This document shows, one piece after another, positions 1-8,388 of a stretch of DNA of 64,000 nucleotides. The first letter of the stretch is position 1; every line of letters starts with the position of its first letter. Both the position numbers and the translations under genes were made by a program. The notes beneath the pieces were generated by a model. It had not been told where the DNA came from. It saw only the letters and a list, made by a program, of their open reading frames with translations, and made no database searches. Origin of the DNA: JBFMFR01 sp040752025 (GTDB lineage: Bacteria > Chloroflexota > Anaerolineae > Anaerolineales > UBA4823); NCBI GenBank assembly GCA_040752025.1, contig JBFMFR010000030.1, positions 1-64,000 of the forward strand, read 5' to 3'.

Positions 1-209
1 TATTCCACATGTGCAATGTTGATCGTAATGCCGCGCTCTTTCTCTTCCGGCGCATTATCGATCGAATCGAATGCGCGGTATTCGCCCAAACCCTGCATGT
101 TGCAGTACTTGGTGATGGCCGCGGTCAACGTGGTTTTGCCATGGTCGATGTGTCCCATGGTGCCCACATTCATGTGCGGTTTTGTGCGCTCGAATTTTTG
201 CTTTCCCAT
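1..209 (-). CDS. tuf: Elongation factor Tu, N-terminal part (runs off the window)
   Basis: Only the first 69 codons are inside the window. The N-terminus starts MGKQKFERTKPHMNVGTMGH and contains the P-loop region GHIDHGKTTLTAAIT (about residues 19-33) and the switch I region with EEKERGITI, which are diagnostic for EF-Tu. It delivers aminoacyl-tRNA to the ribosome as a GTP complex. The ATG at 209 is preceded on the minus strand by an AGGAGAAAG-type ribosome binding site. It is the last visible member of a tRNA-Thr/Tyr/Thr-tuf unit, so it is probably cotranscribed with the tRNAs from the promoter near 683-711. Confidence 0.97.
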   Translation of the reverse strand, partial: MGKQKFERTKPHMNVGTMGHIDHGKTTLTAAITKYCNMQGLGEYRAFDSIDNAPEEKERGITINIAHVE

Positions 210-255
210 GCGATCTTTCTCCTTCAGTCAAATCATGTACGGCTTTAGCAGCGAG

Positions 256-328
256 AGCCCTCAATGGGATTTGAACCCATGACCCCGTTCTTACCAAGAA
301 CGTGCTCTACCGACTGAGCTATGAGGGC
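256..328 (-). tRNA. tRNA-Thr (anticodon GGT)
   Basis: A full cloverleaf can be folded on the minus strand: acceptor GCCCTCA/TGAGGGC, D stem GCTC/GAGC, anticodon stem CGTTC/GAACG with loop TTGGTAA (anticodon GGT), and T stem ATGGG/CCCAT with loop TTCAAAT. CCA is not encoded. It lies about 45 nt upstream of tuf. Confidence 0.96.
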
Positions 329-392
329 TTCTGCGTACACGGCTACACGCTGACAGATATATTTTCCACACCTGTCAGCAGCCGGGCCTGAG

Positions 393-475
393 TGGGCGGT
401 GAAGGATTCGAACCTCCGAAGGCTTCTGCCAACTGATTTACAGTCAGTCCCCGTTGGCCACTTGGGTAACCGCCC
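393..475 (-). tRNA. tRNA-Tyr (anticodon GTA)
   Basis: A class II tRNA on the minus strand with acceptor GGGCGGT/ACCGCCC, anticodon stem ACTGA/TCAGT with loop CTGTAAA (anticodon GTA), a long variable arm as expected for bacterial tRNA-Tyr, and T loop TTCGAAT. The discriminator base is A. It sits between the two tRNA-Thr genes. Confidence 0.96.
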
Positions 476-575
476 GAACGATATCCCTTACGGGTTATGA
501 GCCGTTGCTGGCTCGAGATCAAGGTCGACCAGGCTTACGCCATCCTTCGAGCCCTGATCGCCAACCACCAACGCA

Positions 576-648
576 AGCCGACGACGGGAATCGAACCCGT
601 AACCTACCACTTACAAGGCGGTTGCTCTGCCGATTGAGCTACGTCGGC
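576..648 (-). tRNA. tRNA-Thr (anticodon TGT)
   Basis: Minus-strand cloverleaf with acceptor GCCGACG/CGTCGGC, D stem GCTC/GAGC, anticodon stem ACCGC/GTGGT with loop CTTGTAA (anticodon TGT), and T stem ACGGG/CCCGT with loop TTCGATT. It is the promoter-proximal gene of the tRNA-tuf unit. Confidence 0.96.
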
Positions 649-682
649 GCAGCGACACACAACCCGCTTCAAGGCGAAAGGC

Positions 683-711
683 ATTATACCAGAGTGCCTA
701 ATCCAGGGCAA
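683..711 (-). promoter_or_regulatory. Sigma-70-type promoter of the tRNA-tuf unit
   Basis: On the minus strand a -35 box TTGCCC (711-706) is followed after exactly 17 nt by a perfect -10 box TATAAT (688-683). The first tRNA begins at 648, about 28 nt after the expected start of transcription. The rest of the 649-814 gap shows no other clear feature. Confidence 0.8.
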
Positions 712-814
712 GGTTTTTGAATACCAATTACCCGAATCTTTTCGCCATCATGCCTATAGCCGACAAGCCTTCTTGCCGCGCGGGGCTGGAGTCTATCAGG
801 TTTCCCGTCAATCG

Positions 815-1573
815 TCAATGGTTTTCGTCAGCCAGTTTTGCAAAACCGCGCGCCTGCCAGACCATATACAGAGCCACCGAGCCAGCCACGGCCGCGTTCA
901 ACGACTCTATCTTACCCCGCATGGGCAGCCGCAGCAGCACGTCACAAGAGTCGCGCACCAGAGCGCGCATCCCCTGGCCTTCACTGCCGACTACCAGCGC
1001 CAGAGCGCCATCCAGGCGGACCTGTTCTGGCGGCAAAGCGCTCTCATCGCCTTCCAGGCCCACCACCCATACTCCACCGTCTTGTAAGGCAGTGATCGTT
1101 TGAGTCAGGTTCGCCTGCGCCACCAACAAATGTTCGCTGGCCCCAGAGGAAGCGTTGACGACGGCCGGCGTGACCGTGGCAGTATGCCGCAACGGCAATA
1201 CCACCCCGTGTACCCCAACCACCTCCGCCGTGCGCAGCAGGCTGCCCAGGTTCTGAGGATCCTGCAAAGCATCGAGAAGTAAAGCGAAGGCGGGTTCAGC
1301 CCGCTGTTCTGCCAACAATAGAATATCCTGCAGCACCGCGTAGGGATATCCACTGGCTTCCAGGGCCACCCCCTGGTGCCCGGCGGCGATGGCATCCAGG
1401 CGCGCGCGCGGCACAATCTCCACTGGCAGCTTGCGTGACCGGCACAAGCGAATGACTTCGGTCAGGCGCCCCTTCTCCTGCGCGCCCTGGGCCACCCACA
1501 GACGAAAGGCTTGCCTGCGTTTGGCCCGCAGCACCTCATAAACTGGATTTCGTCCGCAAATCCATTCGCGCAT
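815..1573 (-). CDS. rlmB: 23S rRNA (guanosine-2'-O-)-methyltransferase, TrmH/SpoU family
   Basis: A 252-residue SpoU-family methyltransferase that methylates a ribose 2'-OH in 23S rRNA (G2251 for the E. coli enzyme). It starts with the family signature of a small substrate-binding domain (ICGRNPVYEVLRA). The SPOUT domain motifs follow in order: LDALQDPQNLGSLLRTAE, LVVGSEGQGMRALVRD and a C-terminal IESLNAAVAGSVALY, the motif that forms the trefoil knot. It lies 11 nt after cysS on the same strand. The order PIN-TRAM/cysS/rlmB recalls the yacL-cysS-rlmB neighbourhood of Bacillus, which supports RlmB over other SpoU paralogues. Confidence 0.9.
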   Translation of the reverse strand: MREWICGRNPVYEVLRAKRRQAFRLWVAQGAQEKGRLTEVIRLCRSRKLPVEIVPRARLDAIAAGHQGVALEASGYPYAVLQDILLLAEQRAEPAFALLLDALQDPQNLGSLLRTAEVVGVHGVVLPLRHTATVTPAVVNASSGASEHLLVAQANLTQTITALQDGGVWVVGLEGDESALPPEQVRLDGALALVVGSEGQGMRALVRDSCDVLLRLPMRGKIESLNAAVAGSVALYMVWQARGFAKLADENH

Positions 1574-1584
1574 CTGTCATCCCA

Positions 1585-2994
1585 TCACTGGTTGTGGTGC
1601 CAGCGCCAGGTGCTGCCATCTTTGCCGTCTTCGAGCACGACCCCTAATTCGACCAGGCGGTCTCGCACCAGGTCCGACATTGCCCACAGCTTCTGCTTGC
1701 GCAGCTCCGCGCGCACTTCCACGAGCAAGTCAATAAAGGCATCTGCCGGGGTATTGGAATCCTCTGTCTGCACCAGCCGCAAGCCAAGCGCGCCGGCCAG
1801 TTCGATCAATAGGTTCTGGGCGGCAGCCAGGTCATCGGCTGGCGCGCCTGCATCCCTGGCCTGGTTGATGGCTCTGATCAGGTCGAAGAGCCGCCCCAGG
1901 GCCCCCGCTGTGTTGAAATCATCATCCATCGCTTCTTGAAAGCCCTGCAGAGTGATCCGCATTTGTTCTTGCAATGCCTGGAGAATCTCCGGCCCCGCCA
2001 CGCTGGCAGCGCTCGTCGCCGGGCGCAGCGCTGAACGCAGGCGCTCCAAAGCCCGCTCCGCCTGAGCGATGATCTCATCGCCGAATGCCAATGGGCTGCG
2101 ATAGCCAGAATTCAGCACGATCATGCGCATCACATCCCCCTCATGTTGTTCCAGGAAAGTCTGGATAGAGACCAGGTTGCCCAACGATTTTGACATTTTT
2201 TCGCCAGACAACTGCAGCATGCCGTTGTGCACCCAGTAGCGCGCAAAAGATTTACCCGTCAGGCTTTCCGTCTGGGCGATTTCATTTTCGTGGTGTGGAA
2301 AGATCAGATCGTTGCCACCACCGTGGATATCGATCTGCTCGCCCAGGTGGGCCAGGTTCATCGCCGAGCACTCGATATGCCAGCCAGGACGCCCCTGCCC
2401 CCACGGGCTTTCCCAGGCTGGCTCGCCTGGCTTGGCCGCCTTCCACAGGGCAAAATCCATAGGATTCTCTTTACGCGCATCCACATCGATGCGCGCCCCG
2501 GCTTGCATGTTTTCTATGCGGCGCCCGGAAAGCTTCCCATAAGCATCGTAACTCTGGATGCGGAAATAGACATCTCCATCCAGGGCGTAGGCGCGCCCCC
2601 TGGCAATCAGATCGGCGATCATACCGATGATCTGCGGCATTTCCCGCGTCGCCCGGGGATTGATCGTTGCCGGCAGGATGTTCAGATCGATCAGGTGTTG
2701 CTGGAATTCATCGATGTAATGCTCTGCCAGTTTTACGGGCTCTGTGCCCTGTTGAGCCGCTTTCTGAATGAGCTTGTCATCTACATCCGTGTAATTCATC
2801 ACGTGGATTACCTGGTAGCCACGATACTCCAGGTAGCGCCGGATAATGTCGAAAACCAGCGCAGACATCGCGTGCCCCACGTGCGCCTGGGCATAAACGG
2901 TCGGTCCGCACACATACATACGCACCCGGCCGGGTTCCAGCGTCTGAAAAGCCTCCTTCTGGCGGCTCAGCGTGTTATAAATCCGTAAGCCCAT
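1585..2994 (-). CDS. cysS: Cysteinyl-tRNA synthetase
   Basis: A 469-residue class I synthetase that charges tRNA-Cys in the cytoplasm. The zinc ligand Cys29 and HIGH-like HVGH (38-41) are present near the N-terminus, as are the central CSAMNLAHLG and HHENEIAQTE zinc-site motifs and KMSKS (266-270). The length is normal for bacterial CysRS. It starts with ATG (CAT at 2992-2994) just after the PIN-TRAM gene, from which it is separated by 20 nt, and probably shares its transcript. A leader terminator upstream of the PIN-TRAM gene could regulate both genes. Confidence 0.96.
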   Translation of the reverse strand: MGLRIYNTLSRQKEAFQTLEPGRVRMYVCGPTVYAQAHVGHAMSALVFDIIRRYLEYRGYQVIHVMNYTDVDDKLIQKAAQQGTEPVKLAEHYIDEFQQHLIDLNILPATINPRATREMPQIIGMIADLIARGRAYALDGDVYFRIQSYDAYGKLSGRRIENMQAGARIDVDARKENPMDFALWKAAKPGEPAWESPWGQGRPGWHIECSAMNLAHLGEQIDIHGGGNDLIFPHHENEIAQTESLTGKSFARYWVHNGMLQLSGEKMSKSLGNLVSIQTFLEQHEGDVMRMIVLNSGYRSPLAFGDEIIAQAERALERLRSALRPATSAASVAGPEILQALQEQMRITLQGFQEAMDDDFNTAGALGRLFDLIRAINQARDAGAPADDLAAAQNLLIELAGALGLRLVQTEDSNTPADAFIDLLVEVRAELRKQKLWAMSDLVRDRLVELGVVLEDGKDGSTWRWHHNQ

Positions 2995-3014
2995 ATCCAG
3001 ACCTTCTCGAAAAT

Positions 3015-4103
3015 CTATTCTTTGCCGTTACCGTCTATACGTGCAAAAATCATCCGGCCTGCGGCCGTTTGCAGCACCTTGGTGACCAAAACAGCCGTCT
3101 GGTCGCCGATATGCCCGCGCCCGTCTTCGACAACTACCATCGTGCCGTCATCCAGGTAAGCAATCCCCTGGCCGGCTTCGCGGCCCTCCTGGATGATGTT
3201 GACAGCGATCGATTCGCCTGGCAAGAACACCGACTTGACCGCGTTTGCCAATTCGTTCACGTTGAGCACTGCCACGCCCTGCAATTCCGCCACCCGATTC
3301 AGGTTATAGTCATTGGTCAGGATCGGACAGCGCAACTGGCGCGCCAGCACCACCAGCTTATCATCCACATCGCGCACGCCCTCAACATCGATATCGCTGA
3401 TGCGCACCGGCACCGTAGTGTCTTTCTGCAATTGCGAAAGCACCTCCATCCCACGCCGGCCGCGCTGCCGGCGCAGTGTATCCGGCGAATCGGCAATATA
3501 TTGCAACTCGTTCAAAACAAAGCGTGGGATCAACAACGTGCCCGCCAGGAACCCCGTGCGAGCGATGTCCGCAATCCTACCATCGATAATCACGCTCGTA
3601 TCCAGCAAAATATTGCGGGCCACTCCGCTCAGGCTTCCACCAGGAGCGCTGATCCCCTCTGGCGTCTCGTCCGGGCGCGCTTGCCAGCGCGCCTGCAGCA
3701 GGTTGAAAATCTCCTGCTGGCGCATCACAAAGATGACCACGCCAAAATAAGCAAATATCAAAGCGCCGACGAAAGGCAAGGTCTGGCCAAACGGCTTCGG
3801 CAGCAAGGACATCGGAAAGGCCAGTAACACCGCCACCAACAATCCGACCACCAGGCCAATCATTCCCGTGGCCAGCGATTGCACTGAAATCTTCGAGAGC
3901 ACCGACAGTAGATACCGCGCCGGGCGCGTCGTAAAAAACGGCGTCAGTACCAGGCCCACCAGCGCACCCACCAGGCCCAACACAACCGCAAAAAGATCTG
4001 GGGAAGCATTTGTCAATTGACCTAATTCGATCCCCCAATATCCCCCCACAATTGCCAGTACGATCATGCCGATCAAACGAAAGATAAATTCAAGTCCAAT
4101 CAT
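3015..4103 (-). CDS. YacL-type membrane-anchored PIN-TRAM domain protein
   Basis: A 362-residue protein with about four N-terminal membrane helices (roughly residues 1-130). A PIN nuclease-like domain follows with ILLDTSVIIDGRIADI and later acidic residues (about 170-285), then a C-terminal TRAM RNA-binding domain (about 295-355). This is the domain order of Bacillus YacL. PIN domains are Mg-dependent RNases, but the substrate of this family is not established. An AGGAGAG ribosome binding site precedes the ATG. It heads the cysS-rlmB group. Confidence 0.88.
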   Translation of the reverse strand: MIGLEFIFRLIGMIVLAIVGGYWGIELGQLTNASPDLFAVVLGLVGALVGLVLTPFFTTRPARYLLSVLSKISVQSLATGMIGLVVGLLVAVLLAFPMSLLPKPFGQTLPFVGALIFAYFGVVIFVMRQQEIFNLLQARWQARPDETPEGISAPGGSLSGVARNILLDTSVIIDGRIADIARTGFLAGTLLIPRFVLNELQYIADSPDTLRRQRGRRGMEVLSQLQKDTTVPVRISDIDVEGVRDVDDKLVVLARQLRCPILTNDYNLNRVAELQGVAVLNVNELANAVKSVFLPGESIAVNIIQEGREAGQGIAYLDDGTMVVVEDGRGHIGDQTAVLVTKVLQTAAGRMIFARIDGNGKE

Positions 4104-4115
4104 CCCGGTCTCTCC

Positions 4116-4146
4116 TAAAACAAAAAAAGCGCAAATCCATTGCGCT
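4116..4146 (-). terminator. Rho-independent terminator in the leader of the PIN-TRAM/cysS operon
   Basis: On the minus strand AGCGCAA-(5 nt)-TTGCGCT forms a 7-bp stem followed directly by a run of seven T plus TTTT after a G. The hairpin ends only about 13 nt before the start codon of the PIN-TRAM gene. A GC-rich stem (CCCGTG/CGCGGG, around 4156-4171) lies just upstream. It could end an unrecognised upstream transcript or act as an attenuator for the operon. Confidence 0.65.
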
Positions 4147-4485
4147 CACATGAAACTCACCCGCGCATCACGGGCAAAACACCTGTTGTTACAAACCAGC
4201 AGAAGAGATTCGCCAGTCGACAATTAGATAGATAAGTGCAACGATACCCTGATGCGCTAAGGGTTCCAGTGAGCAGGGAAAACAAATATGCCAAAAAAGA
4301 ATAAGAAATCTTCCTGCCCGCAAAATATGAATAGTCAATGTAATTATATAACAGATTCACGCTAAAAGTATGTGAGCTTGCTGAGACTTTCAGGGTATTC
4401 TCCCGCAAATGTCACCCAATTCCACACAAAAACCGCCAATGCCTCTATAATTAGAGTTACACTCCACCGGACACAAAGGATCACG
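4147..4485. other. Divergent intergenic region, AT-rich
   Basis: This region separates the minus-strand PIN-TRAM operon from the plus-strand MFS gene. On the minus strand a TATAAT box lies at 4348-4343 with only a weak -35, so a transcript would have a roughly 230-nt leader ending at the terminator at 4116-4146. I searched it for T-box features (a GGGTGGNACCGCG-like element) because cysS is downstream, and found none. A minus-strand open frame (4157-4408) has no convincing start or homology and is not called. Confidence 0.5.
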
Positions 4486-6483
4486 ATGACAACCGCCTCC
4501 CTGAGCCATTTCCAAGACATCGACGAGAAAACCTATAAGCGACGCATCTGGGCCTGGACGATGTATGACTGGGCCAACTCTGCTTTTGCTACCACAATCC
4601 TGGCCGCGGTGTTGCCAATATATTTCAGCCAGGTTGCCGGGGCGACTCTGCCCAGCGCTACGGTCGCTACCACTTATTGGAGCACCGGGCTGAGTGCATC
4701 CTTGCTGATCATCGCAATTATCTCCCCGATCCTGGGGACCGTTTCTGACGTTATGCGCGGCAAGAAACTATTCCTTTCCATCTTTGCCGCGATTGGCATC
4801 ATCAGCACCGCCTTATTGGTGTTCGTGAACACCGGCGATTGGATCCTGGCATCCATCCTGGGGATTATCGGGCGCATCGGTTTCAACGGCGCCAATACCT
4901 TCTATGATGCGCTGCTCCCGCATGTGGCCCGAGAGCAGGATCAGGACCAGGTTTCCGCTCGTGGGTATGCCATGGGTTACCTGGGTGGCGGCTTGCTGCT
5001 GGCCCTCAATGTCATCATGATCCAGGTTTTACCCGGAAACTGGGGGGCGCGCCTCTCTTTTCTGAGCGTCGCCATCTGGTGGGGGATCTTCACCATCCCA
5101 TTGTTGCGCCAGATACCTGAACCTCCTGCCGCCGTTGCGATCCTGCAAGCTGGCGAAACCGTGATCTCAGCCAGCTTCAAGCGCCTGCGCGATACTATCA
5201 AAGATATCCGCCGTTATCAAGAATTATTCAAATACCTGGTTGCTTTCCTGATCTACAACGATGGGATTGGAACGATCATCGGCGTGGCCGCCATCTACGG
5301 CGCCGAATTAGGCTTCGGCTCTGTGGAACTGATCCTGGCGCTTCTGCTGGTTCAATTCGTGGGCATCCCCTACAGCCTGATCTTTGGCCGGCTGCCCAGC
5401 CCTGGGGAGAAACGCCGGGGTTTCTTCCTGGCTTTCATCGTCTTCAACATCTTCGCTTTGCCCCTGGCGGGCATCGTTGGCGCGCGCCTGCTGCCGGCCA
5501 GCCTGAGCGGAGCGCAGCCCGCCCTATTCCCAACCACTGCTAACACTGCCGGGCAGGGCATTTATCTGCCCGATGCGGCTCTCATTCACTATACTGGCTC
5601 CTGGCAGTCCAACACCATCCCTGCCAAAGAGCTATCCAGCGAACAGGATACTTCGTTGTATTTCACCGACGAAAGCGGGGCGCGCCTGGATCTGCCCTTC
5701 ACCGGCCAGCGCGTCTCGGTCACCTATAGCCTGGGGCCCGATCATGGCATCTGGGCCGTATTCATCGATGACCAGCCTGTGACCGATCCTGATACACAAC
5801 AACCGCTGACCATTGACGCCTACAACGCCACCCTCCGCTATGGAAACAGCGCCACATTCTCGGCCAGCGAGCCGGGAGAACATACGCTCAGCCTGGTGAA
5901 TACAGCCCAGCGCAACCCATCCAGCCAGGGCAACCTCATGGCGATCACGCACCTCGAAGTCTTGCCGGCGGCGCGCCAGAGCAACCTCGGGCTGATCCTG
6001 GGCCTGGTCTTGCTGGTACAGGTCATCGGATTAGCGTTCGCCCTCCTGCTGGGCCCTGTGCTCTTCTCGGGCCTGGCCGGCAAGCTCAACACCCAGCGCA
6101 GTATTCTGCTGGCGCTGGTAATTTACACCTTCGTCGCCATCTGGGGCTTTTTCCTGGATTCAGTCGTGGAATTCTGGTTCCTGGCCTGGATGGTGGCTGT
6201 CGTACAGGGCGGCAGCCAGGCCTTGAGCCGCAGCTTGTATGCATCTTTGTCGCCTGCGGCCAAGAGCGGTGAATTCTTCGGACTGTTCGGCATCATGGAG
6301 AAGTTCTCCGCAATTATTGGACCAGCGCTTTTCGTCGTAGCCGGGATCATTTTCGGCAGCAGCCGCCCGGCTGTGCTCAGCCTGATCATCATCTTCTTCC
6401 TGGGCGGTTATTTGCTCATGCGCGTGAATGTAGATGAAGGCAAGCGCATTGCCCAAATAGAGGACGCTGCGTTCTACCAGTAA
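4486..6483 (+). CDS. MFS transporter (UMF1/Atg22-like) with a large soluble insert
   Basis: A 665-residue polytopic protein. The N-terminal half has the MYDWANSAF motif typical of UMF1/Atg22-type major facilitators and about eight helices. Residues 335-497 are hydrophilic and predicted soluble, rich in Tyr, Thr and Asp. They read like a beta-sandwich or lectin-like module with IHYTGSW and VFIDDQPV strands and a closing HTLSLVN. Four or so helices follow. The start is the ATG at 4486 behind AAAGGA, not the earlier in-frame ATG. The substrate is unknown. The gene is 15 nt upstream of menG. Confidence 0.8.
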   Translation: MTTASLSHFQDIDEKTYKRRIWAWTMYDWANSAFATTILAAVLPIYFSQVAGATLPSATVATTYWSTGLSASLLIIAIISPILGTVSDVMRGKKLFLSIFAAIGIISTALLVFVNTGDWILASILGIIGRIGFNGANTFYDALLPHVAREQDQDQVSARGYAMGYLGGGLLLALNVIMIQVLPGNWGARLSFLSVAIWWGIFTIPLLRQIPEPPAAVAILQAGETVISASFKRLRDTIKDIRRYQELFKYLVAFLIYNDGIGTIIGVAAIYGAELGFGSVELILALLLVQFVGIPYSLIFGRLPSPGEKRRGFFLAFIVFNIFALPLAGIVGARLLPASLSGAQPALFPTTANTAGQGIYLPDAALIHYTGSWQSNTIPAKELSSEQDTSLYFTDESGARLDLPFTGQRVSVTYSLGPDHGIWAVFIDDQPVTDPDTQQPLTIDAYNATLRYGNSATFSASEPGEHTLSLVNTAQRNPSSQGNLMAITHLEVLPAARQSNLGLILGLVLLVQVIGLAFALLLGPVLFSGLAGKLNTQRSILLALVIYTFVAIWGFFLDSVVEFWFLAWMVAVVQGGSQALSRSLYASLSPAAKSGEFFGLFGIMEKFSAIIGPALFVVAGIIFGSSRPAVLSLIIIFFLGGYLLMRVNVDEGKRIAQIEDAAFYQ

Positions 6484-6498
6484 GCCGAGGAGTTGGTG

Positions 6499-7254
6499 TT
6501 GGCAAACCTGAACGGCCTGGAGCGAGCCCAGTATGTGCAAGCCATGTTTGCACGCATCGCCTTCCGCTACGATCTGATGAACCGCCTGATAACCGCCGGT
6601 CAGGATGTGCAGTGGCGCAAAGAAGTCATCCGGCGCGCCGCCCTGCCGCCGGAAGGGAAGCTGCTCGACCTCGGCGCCGGGACCGGCGACCTGGCCCGCC
6701 AGGCCCAGCGCCAGCACCCTGGCTGTCTGGTCGTCGCCGCAGATTTCACCCTGGAGATGATGCGCGTCGGGCAGGCGCGCCACCCAACAGACCCATCCTC
6801 TATGCCCGCTCTGCACTGGTCTGCTGCCGATGCACACTGCCTGCCCTTCCCTGAGGCCACCTTCGACGCCGTTGTCTCGGGGTTCCTCTTGCGCAATGTC
6901 AGCGATGTAACTGGCAGCCTGGCAGAGCAATACCGTGTGCTCAAACCCGGCGGCAACATCGTTTGCCTGGACACCACGCCCCCTTCCCTTACCCTGGCGG
7001 CGCCCCTGGTTAACTTCCACCTGCACACGGTTATCCCCACCCTGGGGCGCATGCTCACCGGCCAACAGGATGCTTATCGCTACCTGCCCGAATCGACCGA
7101 AGGATTCCTGGAACCGGAACAACTGGCCGCGCGCCTGGCAGCAGTGGGCTTTCAACAGGTGCGCTTCCACCGCCTGATGCTCGGCAACATCGCCATCCAC
7201 TGGGGACACAAGCCAGATGAAGCGAAACAACCGGTATGGATACGCGTTCAGTAG
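6499..7254 (+). CDS. menG: Demethylmenaquinone/ubiquinone C-methyltransferase, UbiE/MenG family
   Basis: A SAM-dependent methyltransferase that adds the ring methyl group to demethylmenaquinone at the membrane surface. Visible motifs are FARIAFRYDLMNRLITAG near the N-terminus, the SAM-binding LLDLGAGTGDLARQA, and VSGFLLRNVSD, all UbiE signatures. TTG, GTG and TTG codons lie in frame at 6493, 6496 and 6499. I chose 6499 because GAGGAG (6487-6492) is then at a 6-nt distance. It overlaps ubiX by 19 nt, consistent with a quinone biosynthesis pair. Confidence 0.9.
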   Translation: MANLNGLERAQYVQAMFARIAFRYDLMNRLITAGQDVQWRKEVIRRAALPPEGKLLDLGAGTGDLARQAQRQHPGCLVVAADFTLEMMRVGQARHPTDPSSMPALHWSAADAHCLPFPEATFDAVVSGFLLRNVSDVTGSLAEQYRVLKPGGNIVCLDTTPPSLTLAAPLVNFHLHTVIPTLGRMLTGQQDAYRYLPESTEGFLEPEQLAARLAAVGFQQVRFHRLMLGNIAIHWGHKPDEAKQPVWIRVQ

Positions 7255-7817
7255 GCGATAAAAACCGCCTGGTCGTTGGGATCAGCGGCGCTTCCGGGGT
7301 CATCCTGGGCATCCGCCTGCTTGAAGTCCTCCGCCCGACCGAAATCGAGACGCACCTGGTGCTCTCACCAGCCGCACGCCGCACCATCGTTGAAGAGACG
7401 CGTTGGGCTGTCAAAGATGTTTTGGAACTGGCAGATGTCCATTACGAGCACAGCAACGTTGGCGCGGCCATCGCCTCTGGTTCCTATCCTACAATGGGCA
7501 TGGTGGTCCTCCCCTGCTCGATCAAAAGCCTGTCAGCCATTGCCAACGCCTATTCCGATGATTTGCTGGTACGCGCCGCCGATGTGACCTTGAAAGAGGG
7601 CCGCCCCCTGGTTTTGGTGGTGCGCGAGGCTCCCCTGCATCGCGGCCACCTGCGCCTGATGAATCTGGCGGCCGAATCAGGCGCCGTCATTTTCCCTCCC
7701 GTTCCCGCATTTTACGGCCCAACCGGCAGCCTGCAAGAGATTGTGGATAACATCGTCGGGCGCGTCCTGGCCCACCTGGGGATTCCTAACAACCTATATA
7801 CCTACTGGGAAGGGTGA
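7236..7817 (+). CDS. ubiX: Flavin prenyltransferase UbiX
   Basis: A 193-residue flavoprotein of the UbiX/Pad1 family. It makes prenylated FMN, the cofactor of UbiD-type decarboxylases. The signature GISGASGVILGIRLLEVL lies at about residues 14-31, with VLPCSIKSLSAIANAYSDDL and a C-terminal LVVREAPLHRGHLRLM. Its length matches the family. The start lies inside menG (19-nt overlap), suggesting translational coupling. No ubiD partner is seen in the window. Confidence 0.92.
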   Translation: MDTRSVGDKNRLVVGISGASGVILGIRLLEVLRPTEIETHLVLSPAARRTIVEETRWAVKDVLELADVHYEHSNVGAAIASGSYPTMGMVVLPCSIKSLSAIANAYSDDLLVRAADVTLKEGRPLVLVVREAPLHRGHLRLMNLAAESGAVIFPPVPAFYGPTGSLQEIVDNIVGRVLAHLGIPNNLYTYWEG

Positions 7818-7838
7818 TCCACCTCAATACAGCACGGA

Positions 7839-8213
7839 CTAACCGGCCGAAAGCAGCGGGACCAGCAATCCTAGCACGCCGCCCACCGCCAGATTCCAGA
7901 CGATCTTGTCTGCAATTAACGGCGTCTTGCTGACGACCGCCAGGATGCTGAGGGCCACCGCTGTCCCAAAAGCCAGGGCCATAAACGTGCCACGCGACCC
8001 GACCAGCCCATAAACCACCCCTGAGATCGCTCCAAATAAGAACGCGGCGCCCACAAAGCTTGCCAGGAGGATAGCAAAAAGCCCTCTATCGGACAGTCGG
8101 GCGATATTTTCATCCTGCTCCTTGAAGAAGATCACCAGGGCGCGCCCCCGGATGAGTAAGTAGATCACGAACAAGGCTGCCAGCGGCAGCCCGGCCAGAA
8201 TGTGTTTATCCAT
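7839..8213 (-). CDS. Small four-helix membrane protein, paralogue A
   Basis: A 124-residue integral membrane protein of unknown function with about four hydrophobic helices. It closely resembles the product at 9934-10323. Shared blocks include RGxALVxFFxxQDExIA, GAxSGxVYG and the C-terminal KxxWNLAVGxVLGxLVPLLS. An AAGGAG site lies at good distance from the ATG. It is the last gene of the TetR-led minus-strand group, separated by a 175-nt gap (8214-8388) in which I see nothing distinctive. Confidence 0.7.
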   Translation of the reverse strand: MDKHILAGLPLAALFVIYLLIRGRALVIFFKEQDENIARLSDRGLFAILLASFVGAAFLFGAISGVVYGLVGSRGTFMALAFGTAVALSILAVVSKTPLIADKIVWNLAVGGVLGLLVPLLSAG

Positions 8214-8388
8214 TTGATAAGCTCCTTGTCATTATTTATTCAACCTCGAGTACTGGGCGGTGATTGCAAGCAGACAGCCTCCGATCTCGAAGCCGGTTCT
8301 CCGGCGCGGACTGGTGGGTCTGCTTCCGCTAGCATGGCTTCTGTCTTTTATCGTTTACATTCTCCTGGTGTTGGTATTTCTCGCCGCG

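Noticed and set aside
4157..4408. Minus-strand open frame of 83 codons in the PIN-TRAM leader region
   Set aside because: No Shine-Dalgarno site, no recognisable domain, and unusual composition; it overlaps the likely promoter of the operon.
4104..4440. T-box riboswitch for the cysS operon
   Set aside because: The conserved T-box bulge sequence is absent on the minus strand, although a terminator is present.
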